Assembly (NCBI GenBank): GCA_030634785.1
Contig: DAOWAC010000004.1
Coordinates: 1-15,254, forward strand
Origin: Chloroflexota bacterium
Lineage (GTDB): Archaea > Iainarchaeota > Iainarchaeia > Iainarchaeales > GCA-2688035
DNA: 15,254 nt
Direction: 5' to 3'
In this document: positions 6,189-13,473 of the stretch, in pieces
Layout: every line of letters begins with the position of its first letter
Numbering within the stretch: the stretch's first letter is position 1
Notes under the pieces: model-generated
Told to the model about the DNA's origin: nothing
The model's database searches: none
What the model saw: the letters and a program-made list of their open reading frames with translations, nothing else
Translations under genes and position numbers: made by a program

Positions 6189-8312
6189 ATGATTCTGATT
6201 ATTGCTGAAAAAGCCATTGCAGGCAGAAGAATAGCAGCAATCCTTGCAGGAAAACCATTACCTGGTACTAGAGAAGGATATGCTATAAGGTTTGATTTTG
6301 AAAAGGACGGAAAAAAGTATGTTGTTGTTCCATTAAGCGGTCACATTGTTGATGTTGACTTTCCCTTAATGTACAAGCAATGGCTTGGAACAGACCTTAG
6401 AAAACTTGTTAATGCAGAAGTAAATTACAATAAAACAGAAAAGTCAATTTCTGGTCTTATCAAAAAAGTTGCTCCTGAAATTAAAGAAGTTATAATTGCA
6501 ACAGATGCTGACAGAGAAGGAGAAGCAATCGGACTAGAGGCTCTTAATATTTTAAAAGAAATCAATTCAAAAGTTGAAATCAAGCGGGCAATTTTTTCAG
6601 CAATTACTGACAAGGATATAAATGATGCTTTTGCAAACCTTTCAAAGCTTGATTTTGATCTTGCTGAAAGTGCAAACAGTCGAAGAGAAATTGATTTAAT
6701 TTGGGGAGCGGTTCTTACAAGATTCCTCTCATTAATTTCAGGAAGACTGGGAAAAGAATTTCTTTCAACAGGCAGGGTTCAGGGTCCAACACTTGCATTA
6801 ATTGTCAGAAGAGAAAAAGAAAGACTTGTTTTTGTTGTAAAAAAATACTGGCAAATTCAGGCAACTTTTGAAAAAGACAAATCCAAATTTGTTGCATTGC
6901 ACAAAGAAGGAAAATTTTGGGATTCTGAAAAAGCAAAAAAAGCAATGGCTTGTGCAAAGCCTTCAAAAGGAGTTATAACAGCTGTTAAAAAGAGAAAAAA
7001 GGTTCTTGCAAGACCGCCTCCTTTCAATACAACTTCTTTCCTAAGAGCCGCTACTTCGATTGGATTTACTGCAAGTAGGGCAATGCAAATTGCCGAATCA
7101 CTTTACCAAAGCGGTTTTCTTTCGTATCCAAGAACAGACAATTCTGTTTATCCAAAAACACTTGACTTAAAGGCAACATTGAAAGAATTGGCAAAAGTAA
7201 AAGATTTAGAAAAGCTTGCAAACGAACTTCTTGCAGTACCAACGCTTGAAGCAAGCTCAGGCAAGCTTGCAAAAGACCATCCTCCAATTCATCCAGTTAC
7301 TGCCGTACAAAAAGAAAAACTTGACCCGCAAATGTGGAAAATTTACGAACTTGTTTGTAAAAGGTTTATGGCAACTCTTGCAAAAGATGCCTTAACAGAA
7401 AATCTTTCAGTTAACATTGATTTGAATAAAGAGCCTTTTGTTGCAACAGGACAAACTTATGTTGAAAAAGTCTGGAAGCATTTTTATCCATACAGCAAGG
7501 CAACCGAAGTTATTTTGCCAAAACTTGAAAAAGGAAACGAAGTGAACCTTTTGAATCTTGACAATTTTGAAAAAGAAACAATGCCCCCTTCAAGATTTAG
7601 TCAGGGTGCCTTGATTAAAGCAATGTCTGATTTAAATCTTGGGACAAAGAGTACCAGGGCTGAAACAATTCAAAAGCTTTACAGGCGCAATTACATCGAG
7701 GGGCAAAAATCAATTGCTCCCACCAAAATTGCCATGGCTGTTGTTAACGGTCTTGAAAAGCACGACAGTGTTGTTGTAAAGCCTGAGATGACTTCAAATT
7801 TAGAAAAAGAAATGGATCTTGTTGCTTCAGGCAAAAAAAGCAAGAGTGATGTTGTTGGTGACAGCAGAAAATTCCTTTCAGAAGCATTATTGCTTTTGTT
7901 AGAGCACAAAAACGAGATTGGAAGTGAGATAAGAAATGCAGCAAGATCTGATTCAATAATAGGTCCATGTACTGATAAAAAATGTGATGGACAGCTTTTG
8001 ATAAGAAAAGGAAGAACAGGAAAGCGTTTCCTTGGCTGCAGTAATTATCCAAAATGTACCGTTACCTGGCCTCTGCCACAAAAAGGATTGCTTTCAGTTG
8101 TACCAGGTGCCTGTGAACACTGCGGTACTCCGTTAATAAAAATTGTCGGAAAACGTTACCGTTACCAAATGTGCATTAATCCCCAATGCAAAAGCAAGGC
8201 TGACTGGGGAAAGAAAAAAGAAGAAAAAGAACAGGCAAAAAAAGAAAAAGAAGCCAAAGAAAAAAAATCCAAAGAGAAAGAATCAGACACAAAACCATCT
8301 GCTAAAAAATAG
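6189..8312 (+). CDS. topA: DNA topoisomerase I (type IA)
   Basis: Relaxes negatively supercoiled DNA by cutting one strand through a 5'-phosphotyrosine and passing the other. Residues 1-140 are the TOPRIM domain, with IIAEKAIAGRRIA (E7) and TDADREGE (105-112) for metal binding. STGRVQGPTLALI (193-205) is the conserved GRVQ segment. GFLSYPRTDN (309-318) holds catalytic Tyr313, and PPPFNTTSFLRAA precedes it. Residues 594-670 carry zinc-finger cysteines: CTDKKC, then GCSNYPKC, then CEHC and CINPQC, giving two likely zinc ribbons. Residues 671-707 are an unusually Lys/Glu-rich tail, probably a flexible DNA-binding or solubility extension. At 707 residues the length is normal for archaeal TopA. 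The start is the ATG at 6189 with GGTG six nt upstream. The gene ends just before a strong stem-loop at 8341. Confidence 0.96.
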   Translation: MILIIAEKAIAGRRIAAILAGKPLPGTREGYAIRFDFEKDGKKYVVVPLSGHIVDVDFPLMYKQWLGTDLRKLVNAEVNYNKTEKSISGLIKKVAPEIKEVIIATDADREGEAIGLEALNILKEINSKVEIKRAIFSAITDKDINDAFANLSKLDFDLAESANSRREIDLIWGAVLTRFLSLISGRLGKEFLSTGRVQGPTLALIVRREKERLVFVVKKYWQIQATFEKDKSKFVALHKEGKFWDSEKAKKAMACAKPSKGVITAVKKRKKVLARPPPFNTTSFLRAATSIGFTASRAMQIAESLYQSGFLSYPRTDNSVYPKTLDLKATLKELAKVKDLEKLANELLAVPTLEASSGKLAKDHPPIHPVTAVQKEKLDPQMWKIYELVCKRFMATLAKDALTENLSVNIDLNKEPFVATGQTYVEKVWKHFYPYSKATEVILPKLEKGNEVNLLNLDNFEKETMPPSRFSQGALIKAMSDLNLGTKSTRAETIQKLYRRNYIEGQKSIAPTKIAMAVVNGLEKHDSVVVKPEMTSNLEKEMDLVASGKKSKSDVVGDSRKFLSEALLLLLEHKNEIGSEIRNAARSDSIIGPCTDKKCDGQLLIRKGRTGKRFLGCSNYPKCTVTWPLPQKGLLSVVPGACEHCGTPLIKIVGKRYRYQMCINPQCKSKADWGKKKEEKEQAKKEKEAKEKKSKEKESDTKPSAKK

Positions 8313-8340
8313 TGCTAAAAAACCTGCTTTAAAAAATTAG

Positions 8341-8417
8341 GGTGGTTGGGATAGGAAATTTTTTTTGAGAGCCAGTTTGAGCCTGGTGAGCCTTTTTTCC
8401 TGTCCCCCACCTTTTTT
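8341..8417 (+). terminator. Long stem-loop followed by T-run downstream of topA (terminator or structured RNA)
   Basis: GGTGG (8341-8345), a TT bulge, then GGGATAGGAAA (8348-8358) pairs with TTTCCTGTCCC (8396-8406) and CCACC (8407-8411): 16 base pairs including one G-U, then six T. The apical region contains an inner hairpin, CCAG (8372-8375) with CTGG (8383-8386). On the other strand the stem is also followed by a T-run (from 8336-8331). The stem is GC-rich in an AT-rich region, which makes it stand out. A terminator for topA is the simple reading. A small structured RNA is possible, but I cannot match it to a known family. Confidence 0.6.
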
Positions 8418-8538
8418 CAAATTAATTTTTTGTGTGTCACGAGTTCTGATAAGCCCCTCCTATTTTTCACATAAAATATACGTAATTATTCTATATATCA
8501 ACTCCCAGGTTTTAGCTGCACTTTCTGGTATAGTCAAG

Positions 8539-8573
8539 TTTTTAATAATGTTCTAATATATACATATTTGGTG
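8539..8573 (+). promoter_or_regulatory. Promoter region and GGTG site of the Lrp-like regulator
   Basis: Two TATA-like stretches precede the ATG at 8581: GTTTTTAATAATG (8539-8550) and TAATATATACA (8554-8564). GGTG at 8570-8573 is 7 nt before the ATG. The first TATA would leave a short leader with this site; the second is too close for that. The remaining 8418-8538 stretch is very AT-rich with no gene I can support. Confidence 0.4.
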
Positions 8574-8580
8574 TTTTGTT

Positions 8581-9123
8581 ATGTCAAACCAGATGAAGGC
8601 AACTGATAGTACAAGAATTAGCCTGCTTGAAGCTCTTTTAAAAAAAAGCTCTGTTCAGCCAAACATCAGACAGATTCAAAAACACACTGATTTTCACAAA
8701 GCAACAATTAAGGGCAGTCTTGCATTTCTTGAAAAGAATGAAATTCTCAAAGGATTTGGTCCAAAGCTTGATTTTAGAAAGCTTGGGCACAATTTAGAAG
8801 TTTTAACCCTTTTACAGGTTGACATGAGCAAGCAAAAAACATTTGAAAAATTTATTGATGCTTTGGAAAATGACCCTCATACTTATTGGGTTAGTTCAAT
8901 AATCGGGCCAGGAAATTGGAATGTAATATGCAGACATATTTACACAGATGTTGAATCCTATCACAATGATATGCGCACTCGTTATATGTCAATTCAGGGC
9001 TATCATGATCTTATAAAAAACATGCAGAGCTTTTTTTCAGTAGAGCCTATTTTTAAAAACCAAAGCAGGACTGAATCAATAATAGAACTTGTAAAAGGAG
9101 AACCACTCAAAAAAATAATTTAG
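8581..9123 (+). CDS. Lrp/AsnC-like transcriptional regulator (winged helix plus RAM domain)
   Basis: A 180-residue protein. Residues 10-60 look like an Lrp-type winged helix: STRISLLEALLKKSSVQPNI, then IQKHTDFHKATIKGSLAFLE and KNEILKGFGPKLDF. Residues 70-170 have the alternating strand/helix pattern of the RAM effector domain (VLTLLQVDM, then YWVSSIIGPGNWNVICRHIY, where the GPGNWN turn matches the glycine-rich turn of Lrp proteins). The helix-turn-helix is more divergent than in the regulator at 4396, and I see no basis for naming a ligand. The stop overlaps the GGTG ribosome site of the next gene, which starts 8 nt downstream, so the two are very likely co-transcribed and translationally coupled. 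Control of the downstream NFACT-R and CDC48 genes is a reasonable inference. Confidence 0.85.
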   Translation: MSNQMKATDSTRISLLEALLKKSSVQPNIRQIQKHTDFHKATIKGSLAFLEKNEILKGFGPKLDFRKLGHNLEVLTLLQVDMSKQKTFEKFIDALENDPHTYWVSSIIGPGNWNVICRHIYTDVESYHNDMRTRYMSIQGYHDLIKNMQSFFSVEPIFKNQSRTESIIELVKGEPLKKII

Positions 9124-9131
9124 GTGCTTAT

Positions 9132-9932
9132 ATGGATATTGAAATTGATTTTGAAAAAAGTCTGGAAGAAAACGCTTCTTCTTATTTTCAAAAAAGCAAG
9201 GCTTCAAAGAAAAAACTTATTGGTTTGAAGAAAGCAATGGTTGACCTTGAAAAAAAGGCTTCAAAAGTAAAAGAAAAACCAAAAGCAAAACCTCTTGCAG
9301 TGAAAAGGAAAAGACAATGGTTTGAAGCATTTCACTGGTTTAATTCTTCTCAGGGCTTTCTTGTTATTGGAGGAAGGGATGCAAAAAGCAATGAAACAGT
9401 TGTCAAAAAACATTTTGACAAAGATGATATGTTTCTTCATGCAGACATTCAGGGTGGAAGTGCCTGTGTTGTTAAAGCAGATGGGAAGGAAATTTCAAAA
9501 GAAGTTTTGCAGGAAGCAGCAGTGTTTGCTGCTGTCTGGAGCAAGGCATGGCAGCAAAAGCTTGCAAGCGTTGATGTTTATGCCGCTTCAAAAGAACAGG
9601 TTTCTAAAAAGGCTCCTGCTGGTGAAGCAATTTCAACAGGTGGCTTTATGATTTATGGAAAAAGACAATGGTTTAGAAAAACTCCTCTGCGTTTTGCAAC
9701 TGGTTTGTTAAATGAGGCTGAAGAATTTTCTGCAATGGCAGGACCGCCTGAAGCTGTAAAAAAGAACTGCATTACTTTTGTTGAAATTGTATGGGGGAAG
9801 GAAAAGAAAAGTGCAATTGCAAAAAAGATACTGCAGCGTTTTGAGAAAAAAACAGGCAAAAGAACTGTTTCATTGGATGACCTAATTTCAATTTTGCCAG
9901 GCGATAAGCTTGGAATCAGGGGAGAGTTTTAA
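9132..9932 (+). CDS. NFACT-R domain protein (C-terminal half of RqcH/Rqc2), NFACT-N absent
   Basis: Residues 58-185 are a clear NFACT-R (DUF814) domain: WFEAFHWFNSSQGFLVIGGR, DMFLHADIQGGSACVVKADG and QVSKKAPAGEAISTGGFMIY match the family's WF-SSDGFLVIGGRDA, D-HAD-HGAS and QVSK-APSGEYLTTGSFMI blocks. The first 50 residues (DFEKSLEENASSYFQKSKAS onward, Lys-rich) correspond to the second arm of the coiled coil that precedes NFACT-R in full RqcH. Residues 195-266 (AGPPEAVKKNCITFVEIVWG to the end) match the usual archaeal extension. Full archaeal RqcH is about 600-700 residues and starts with NFACT-N, which binds tRNA; here that half is missing and another gene lies directly upstream. Standalone NFACT-R proteins such as eukaryotic CCDC25 exist, so this may be natural. 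GGTG sits 5 nt before the ATG. Confidence 0.92.
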   Translation: MDIEIDFEKSLEENASSYFQKSKASKKKLIGLKKAMVDLEKKASKVKEKPKAKPLAVKRKRQWFEAFHWFNSSQGFLVIGGRDAKSNETVVKKHFDKDDMFLHADIQGGSACVVKADGKEISKEVLQEAAVFAAVWSKAWQQKLASVDVYAASKEQVSKKAPAGEAISTGGFMIYGKRQWFRKTPLRFATGLLNEAEEFSAMAGPPEAVKKNCITFVEIVWGKEKKSAIAKKILQRFEKKTGKRTVSLDDLISILPGDKLGIRGEF

Positions 9933-9962
9933 TATTGTTTTAGACAGCATATAGTATTTATA

Positions 9963-9967
9963 GGGAG
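9963..9967 (+). promoter_or_regulatory. Shine-Dalgarno of CDC48 gene
   Basis: GGGAG is 9 nt before the ATG at 9977. A TATA-like ATATAGTATTTATA (9950-9963) overlaps this short gap, but a transcript it started would begin after the ribosome site, so translation from the upstream operon is at least as likely as from a local promoter. Confidence 0.45.
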
Positions 9968-9976
9968 TTATCAAAA

Positions 9977-12166
9977 ATGCCTGAAAAAACCATTGACTTA
10001 AAAGTTGCAGATCCTGACCCAACACACGTTGGAAGAAACATTGTTACTCTTGACAGGGAAACCAAAAGACATTTGGGCATTACAAGCGGTGACATTATTG
10101 AAATTGAAGGTCCAAAAGGAAAGACTGCTGCAATTGTCTGGCCTGCAAGAGCGGAAGACGAAGGTCGTCTTTTGATTAGGATGGATAATCTGATAAGACA
10201 CAATGCAGGAGTTGGTCTTGGAGAAAAGGTTACTGCAAAAAAGGGAACTCCTAAAGAGGCGAAAAAGATTGTGCTTGCTCCAACACAGGAAGTAAGAATT
10301 ATTGCTTCTGGTTATGATAGAATTCTTAAAAAAACTTTTTTAGGCAGACCTTTAACTCATGGAGACAGTGTTTGGATAAGTGTGTTTGGAACAGGTTTCG
10401 TTTACAAGGTTATTGACACTGTTCCAAGAGGAAGTGTTAAGGTAACCGACTTTACACAGATTGTGCTTAAAGAAAAACCTGTTAAGGGAGAGCTTGAGGC
10501 AATTCCAAGAATTTCTTATGATGACATTGGAGGTCTTGACGAGCCGATTAGAAAAGTCAGAGAAATGATTGAGCTTCCGATGAGACATCCTGAAATTTTC
10601 AGAAAACTTGGAATAGTTCCGCCAAAAGGTGTTTTGCTCTATGGTCCTCCTGGAACAGGAAAGACTTTGCTTGCAAAAGCAGTTGCTCACGAAACACAGG
10701 CACATTTCAAATCAGTTAATGCTCCTGAAATTATGAGCAAATTTGTCGGAGAAGCAGAAGAGAGAATCAGGCAAATTTTCAAAGAAGCAGAGGAGAATGC
10801 TCCAAGTATTATTTTTATTGACGAAATTGATTCAATTGCTCCAAAGAGAGAAACAGTTGTTGGAGAAGTTGAAAGACGTGTTGTTGCACAAATTCTTGCA
10901 TTAATGGATGGTTTGGAAGCAAGAGGAAATGTAATTGTTATTGCCGCAACCAATAGGGTAAATAGTTTGGATGAAGCATTAAGGCGACCTGGTCGTTTTG
11001 ACAGAGAAATTGAATTTCCTGTTCCAAACAAAAAGGCAAGAAAGGTAATTTTACAAATTCATACAAGAGGAATGCCTCTTGAAGAAGAGGGTTCAAACAA
11101 AGTTGATCTTGAACACTTTGCTTCAATAACACACGGCTTTGTCGGAGCAGACCTTGCTGCTTTAGGAAAAGAAGCTGCAATGAAAGCACTAAGACGTTAT
11201 TTACCAAAAATTGATTTGGAAGCAGAGTCAATTCCGCAGGAAATTCTTGAATCACTTAGAGTAAACAAAAAAGATTTCATAAATGGTTTGAAGGATGTTC
11301 AGCCAAGTGCTTTGAGAGAGGTTGCGATTGAAATTCCAAATGTTAAATGGGGGGATATTGGAGACCTTGATTTTGCAAAAGAAGAATTAAAACAGGCAAT
11401 TGAATGGCCTTTGAAACATCCTGAGAGTTTTAAGAAAATGGGAATAAAACCACCTGCGGGAGTACTCTTACATGGTCCGCCTGGTTGTGGAAAAACACTT
11501 CTTGCAAAAGCAGTTGCAAACGAAAGTGAATCCAATTTTATTTCAGTTAAGGGTCCTGAACTTTTAAGTATGTGGGTTGGAGAATCGGAAAAAGGTATCC
11601 GAAAAATTTTTAGGAAAGCAAGACAGGTTGCTCCATGCATTGTTTTCTTTGATGAAATTGATAGTATTGCAAGCAGACGTGGAATGGATGCAGGTTCTCA
11701 TGTTACTGAAAGGGTTGTGAACCAGTTGCTTACAGAGCTTGATGGCATTGAACAAAACAGAGGCGTTGTTTTTATGGCTGCAACTAACAGACCTGATTTG
11801 CTTGATCCTGGAATTACGAGACCTGGGCGAATTGACAAGTTTATCAAAGTTGATGCTCCTGACAAAAAGGGCAGAATGGCAGTTTTCAAAGTTCATACAA
11901 AGAATGTAAATCTTGACAAGAATATTTCTTTGGAAGAACTTGTTGAAAAAACTCCTGGTTTTTCAGGAGCAGATATTGAGGGTCTTATTAGGGCAGCTGC
12001 TTTGATTGCGTTAAAAAACAGCAAGATGAAACCTGTTCCTGTAACCAAAAAAGACTTTGAAGAAGCTCTTATAAAAACAAAACCAAGTATTACTCCAAAG
12101 GTTGAAGAAGCCTACGAAGAAATTGAAGAACACTTAGGTGAATTCAAGCCAAGTTATGTTGGTTAA
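9977..12166 (+). CDS. CDC48/VAT family AAA+ ATPase (p97 homolog)
   Basis: A hexameric unfoldase/segregase that pulls proteins out of complexes or feeds them to the proteasome. Residues 1-175 are the N-domain (double-psi barrel, then a smaller beta domain). D1 starts near [20 protein letters not shown] with Walker A GPPGTGKT (223-230), Walker B IFIDE (279-283), sensor 1 Asn326 and the RRPGRFDRE arginine fingers (336-344). D2 starts near [20 protein letters not shown] with GPPGCGKT (500-507), VFFDE (556-560), AATNRPD and TRPGRID. Pore loops are KFVG in D1 and MWVG in D2. The 729-residue length is normal and both ATPase sites look intact. It ends FKPSYVG, so it does not finish with the hydrophobic-Tyr-any proteasome-docking motif. 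It lies 44 nt after the NFACT-R gene on the same strand. Confidence 0.97.
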   Translation: MPEKTIDLKVADPDPTHVGRNIVTLDRETKRHLGITSGDIIEIEGPKGKTAAIVWPARAEDEGRLLIRMDNLIRHNAGVGLGEKVTAKKGTPKEAKKIVLAPTQEVRIIASGYDRILKKTFLGRPLTHGDSVWISVFGTGFVYKVIDTVPRGSVKVTDFTQIVLKEKPVKGELEAIPRISYDDIGGLDEPIRKVREMIELPMRHPEIFRKLGIVPPKGVLLYGPPGTGKTLLAKAVAHETQAHFKSVNAPEIMSKFVGEAEERIRQIFKEAEENAPSIIFIDEIDSIAPKRETVVGEVERRVVAQILALMDGLEARGNVIVIAATNRVNSLDEALRRPGRFDREIEFPVPNKKARKVILQIHTRGMPLEEEGSNKVDLEHFASITHGFVGADLAALGKEAAMKALRRYLPKIDLEAESIPQEILESLRVNKKDFINGLKDVQPSALREVAIEIPNVKWGDIGDLDFAKEELKQAIEWPLKHPESFKKMGIKPPAGVLLHGPPGCGKTLLAKAVANESESNFISVKGPELLSMWVGESEKGIRKIFRKARQVAPCIVFFDEIDSIASRRGMDAGSHVTERVVNQLLTELDGIEQNRGVVFMAATNRPDLLDPGITRPGRIDKFIKVDAPDKKGRMAVFKVHTKNVNLDKNISLEELVEKTPGFSGADIEGLIRAAALIALKNSKMKPVPVTKKDFEEALIKTKPSITPKVEEAYEEIEEHLGEFKPSYVG

Positions 12167-12187
12167 ACTAATTAGTACAATTTTTTT
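12167..12187. terminator. Convergent 3' junction of CDC48 and site-2 protease
   Basis: The 19-nt gap holds a perfect palindrome ACTAATTAGT (12167-12176) followed by a seven-T run (12181-12187) that runs into the protease stop codon. A T-run is the usual archaeal termination signal for the plus-strand gene. The palindrome has no loop and is AT-rich, so it is weak as a hairpin. Confidence 0.35.
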
Positions 12188-12764
12188 ACAAAAATCCGTA
12201 CAGTAAGAATGCACCTGCAAAAGACATTGCAAATGTTATTACCCAAGCTGTTTTACTCCAAAGGAAAACCTTTTTTCCGTCAAGTGGGCCAAAAGGAATC
12301 ATGTTGAACATTGCAAGAAACATATTTATCTGAAAGCCCATAAGTCCTGCAACGCGTACTATATCAAGCAGGTTTGCCATAGCAATTAAACCAAAGAAAA
12401 TTGCCACTGCTATGTTTGTTAAAGGACCTGCAACTGAAATCATTCCGCTTTGTTTTCTGGTAACATTGCCAAAAATATATACTGCTCCTGGTGCGGCAAA
12501 AATAAATCCAAGGAATGCTGAAAGAATTGCAAAGATTAGTCCAAATTTCCATGCTCTGAATTCTGCTTTTTTTCCAAAGTGTGTTGCAACAACCCTGTGT
12601 GCCATTTCGTGTAAAACAAATCCTGTTCCAACAGTTACAAGTGCAAGAGGAAATGCATAAATAAATGTCATCAGGTTCAAAAAGTCACGGCTTAACAGTA
12701 TTGCAAACGCAAGGCTGATTGTAAGCCAACTTATCAAAATATCCTTTATTTCTGTATTCTTCAT
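12186..12764 (-). CDS. Site-2 protease family zinc metalloprotease (peptidase M50)
   Basis: An intramembrane protease that cuts substrates within or near the membrane, often in regulated proteolysis of membrane-bound factors or clearance of signal peptide remnants. The 192-residue protein has about six hydrophobic spans. The active-site motif HEMAH (52-56) supplies two zinc-binding histidines and the catalytic Glu. NMIPFGPLDGKKVF (154-167) is the family's N-P-LDG segment, with D162 as the third zinc ligand. VAGPLTNIAVA (111-121) is the conserved helix between them. There is no PDZ or CBS domain, so it is a minimal form. The ATG at 12764 has a TATA box 25-32 nt upstream, suggesting a leaderless mRNA. 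It is divergent from the pilin genes; a role in pilin or signal peptide turnover is only speculation. Confidence 0.93.
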   Translation of the reverse strand: MKNTEIKDILISWLTISLAFAILLSRDFLNLMTFIYAFPLALVTVGTGFVLHEMAHRVVATHFGKKAEFRAWKFGLIFAILSAFLGFIFAAPGAVYIFGNVTRKQSGMISVAGPLTNIAVAIFFGLIAMANLLDIVRVAGLMGFQINMFLAMFNMIPFGPLDGKKVFLWSKTAWVITFAMSFAGAFLLYGFL

Positions 12765-12787
12765 TACATTTCATTAAGCTGGAAAAA

Positions 12788-12798
12788 CTATTTAAAGC
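12788..12798 (-). promoter_or_regulatory. TATA box for the site-2 protease
   Basis: GCTTTAAATAG on the minus strand lies about 25-34 nt before the ATG at 12764. The core is symmetric (TTTAAA), so it might also fire toward the pilin genes, whose first ATG is about 75 nt away on the other side. Confidence 0.5.
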
Positions 12799-12869
12799 AA
12801 TTCAAATTGGCTTCGTCTTTCGCCGAATTCTTGTTGTGCTTTTTATTCTTTGCCCAATGGGCTTTTTTT

Positions 12870-13049
12870 ATGATAAAAGATTTTTTAGGGGAAAAAGCCC
12901 AGATTTCTGTGGAATTAATTATAGTGCTTGCAGCAGTTGTTGCCCTGGTACTTTTGCTCGTTTCCCAGCTACAGCAAACAAGCGAGGAAGGGACAAAAGT
13001 AATCGAGGAAAAAAGCAAGAAGATTTTTCAGGAAATTGACAACATTTAG
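12870..13049 (+). CDS. Short pilin-like protein with class III signal peptide
   Basis: 59 residues from the ATG at 12870. A short charged leader, MIKDFLGEKA, is followed by QISVELIIVLAAVVALVLLL, the archaeal class III signal: cleavage by an EppA/FlaK-like peptidase between Ala10 and Gln11, with the QxSxE motif at the mature N-terminus. The mature protein is one hydrophobic helix and a short Glu/Lys-rich amphipathic helix, so it is too short for a head domain and may be a structural or spacer subunit. A longer frame opens at a TTG (12807), but its extra 21 residues would put a hydrophobic segment before the charged leader, unlike any pilin, so ATG is chosen. A TTTTTATT stretch (12840-12847) lies about 23-30 nt upstream. 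The next pilin starts 10 nt after the stop. Confidence 0.82.
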   Translation: MIKDFLGEKAQISVELIIVLAAVVALVLLLVSQLQQTSEEGTKVIEEKSKKIFQEIDNI

Positions 13050-13059
13050 TTGGTTCAAA

Positions 13060-13473
13060 ATGCGTTGTACTGGACAGCTTAGCTTGGAGTATTTGCTCTT
13101 ATTGCTTGCAGTACTAGGCGTTTTTGCGGCGCTTTTGCCGTTGCTTAATCAAACCTTCAACGCAAGTCTTTTTGGACTTGATTCAGTAAATGCAAAAAGT
13201 TTTCAGGGAAACCTTCAGCATTCTGTTAACGAAATGGATTTTCAGGCAGACGGAAGTAAAACAATTTTGGAAGCAAGGCCTTTAGGACAATGGAGTGTTT
13301 CTTCTTTTGACAAAACACTTTTAATAAAAGTACAGGGTCCTGAAGCAGAAAAAACGTTTGAAGTTTTTTTCCCAAACAAACTGGTCATTGAAAGCAAAAC
13401 ACTTTCAGACAATACTTCTTTTTTTCTTTCAAAAGATTCAGGAAAAATCATTCTTGAATACAACAATTCTTAG
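13060..13473 (+). CDS. Pilin-like protein with class III signal peptide and beta-rich head
   Basis: 137 residues from the ATG at 13060. The leader is MRCTG with likely cleavage before QLSLEYLLLLLAVLGVFAAL, a textbook archaeal QxSxEY signal. After the helix come Asn/Ser-rich and alternating hydrophobic stretches (KTILEARPLGQWSVSS, then KTLLIKVQGPEAEKTFEVFF) that suggest a beta-sheet head domain exposed on the pilus. NQTFNAS contains two N-glycosylation sequons (NQT and NAS), common on archaeal pilins. An in-frame TTG at 13036 would overlap the upstream gene and add eight residues before the leader; ATG is preferred. It is probably co-transcribed with the short pilin. Its last 36 bases overlap the end of the opposite-strand gene at 13438. 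Confidence 0.82.
   Translation: MRCTGQLSLEYLLLLLAVLGVFAALLPLLNQTFNASLFGLDSVNAKSFQGNLQHSVNEMDFQADGSKTILEARPLGQWSVSSFDKTLLIKVQGPEAEKTFEVFFPNKLVIESKTLSDNTSFFLSKDSGKIILEYNNS

Noticed and set aside
8258..8310. A-rich tract in the topA tail as a possible slippage or phase-variation site
   Set aside because: The longest run is about eight A in a Lys/Glu tail after the zinc ribbons; a shift there would change only a dispensable-looking tail, and no switch logic is visible.
8342..8455. Minus-strand frame through the topA-downstream stem-loop, encoding a short, very basic peptide (GGGQEKRLTRLKLALKK region)
   Set aside because: There is no ATG or GTG start with a ribosome site; the only GGAGG-like stretch is followed by CTT. 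The frame simply crosses the structured element and has an ordinary Lys/Arg bias from A-rich DNA.
8365..8556. Plus-strand 63-codon frame covering the stem-loop and AT-rich gap
   Set aside because: It starts inside the stem-loop, has no ribosome site, and its composition (Phe, Ile, Ser, Pro runs) is that of translated T-rich spacer.
8480..8565. AT-rich stretch with imperfect ATATA/TATAT inverted repeats as an operator or replication origin
   Set aside because: The repeats are short and expected in such AT-rich DNA, and there are no ORB-like elements or adjacent Orc1/Cdc6 gene.
12807..12869. Longer N-terminus for the short pilin from a TTG start
   Set aside because: It would add a hydrophobic stretch before the charged leader and bury the QxSxE signal, which is incompatible with class III processing. 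The ATG at 12870 gives a normal leader.
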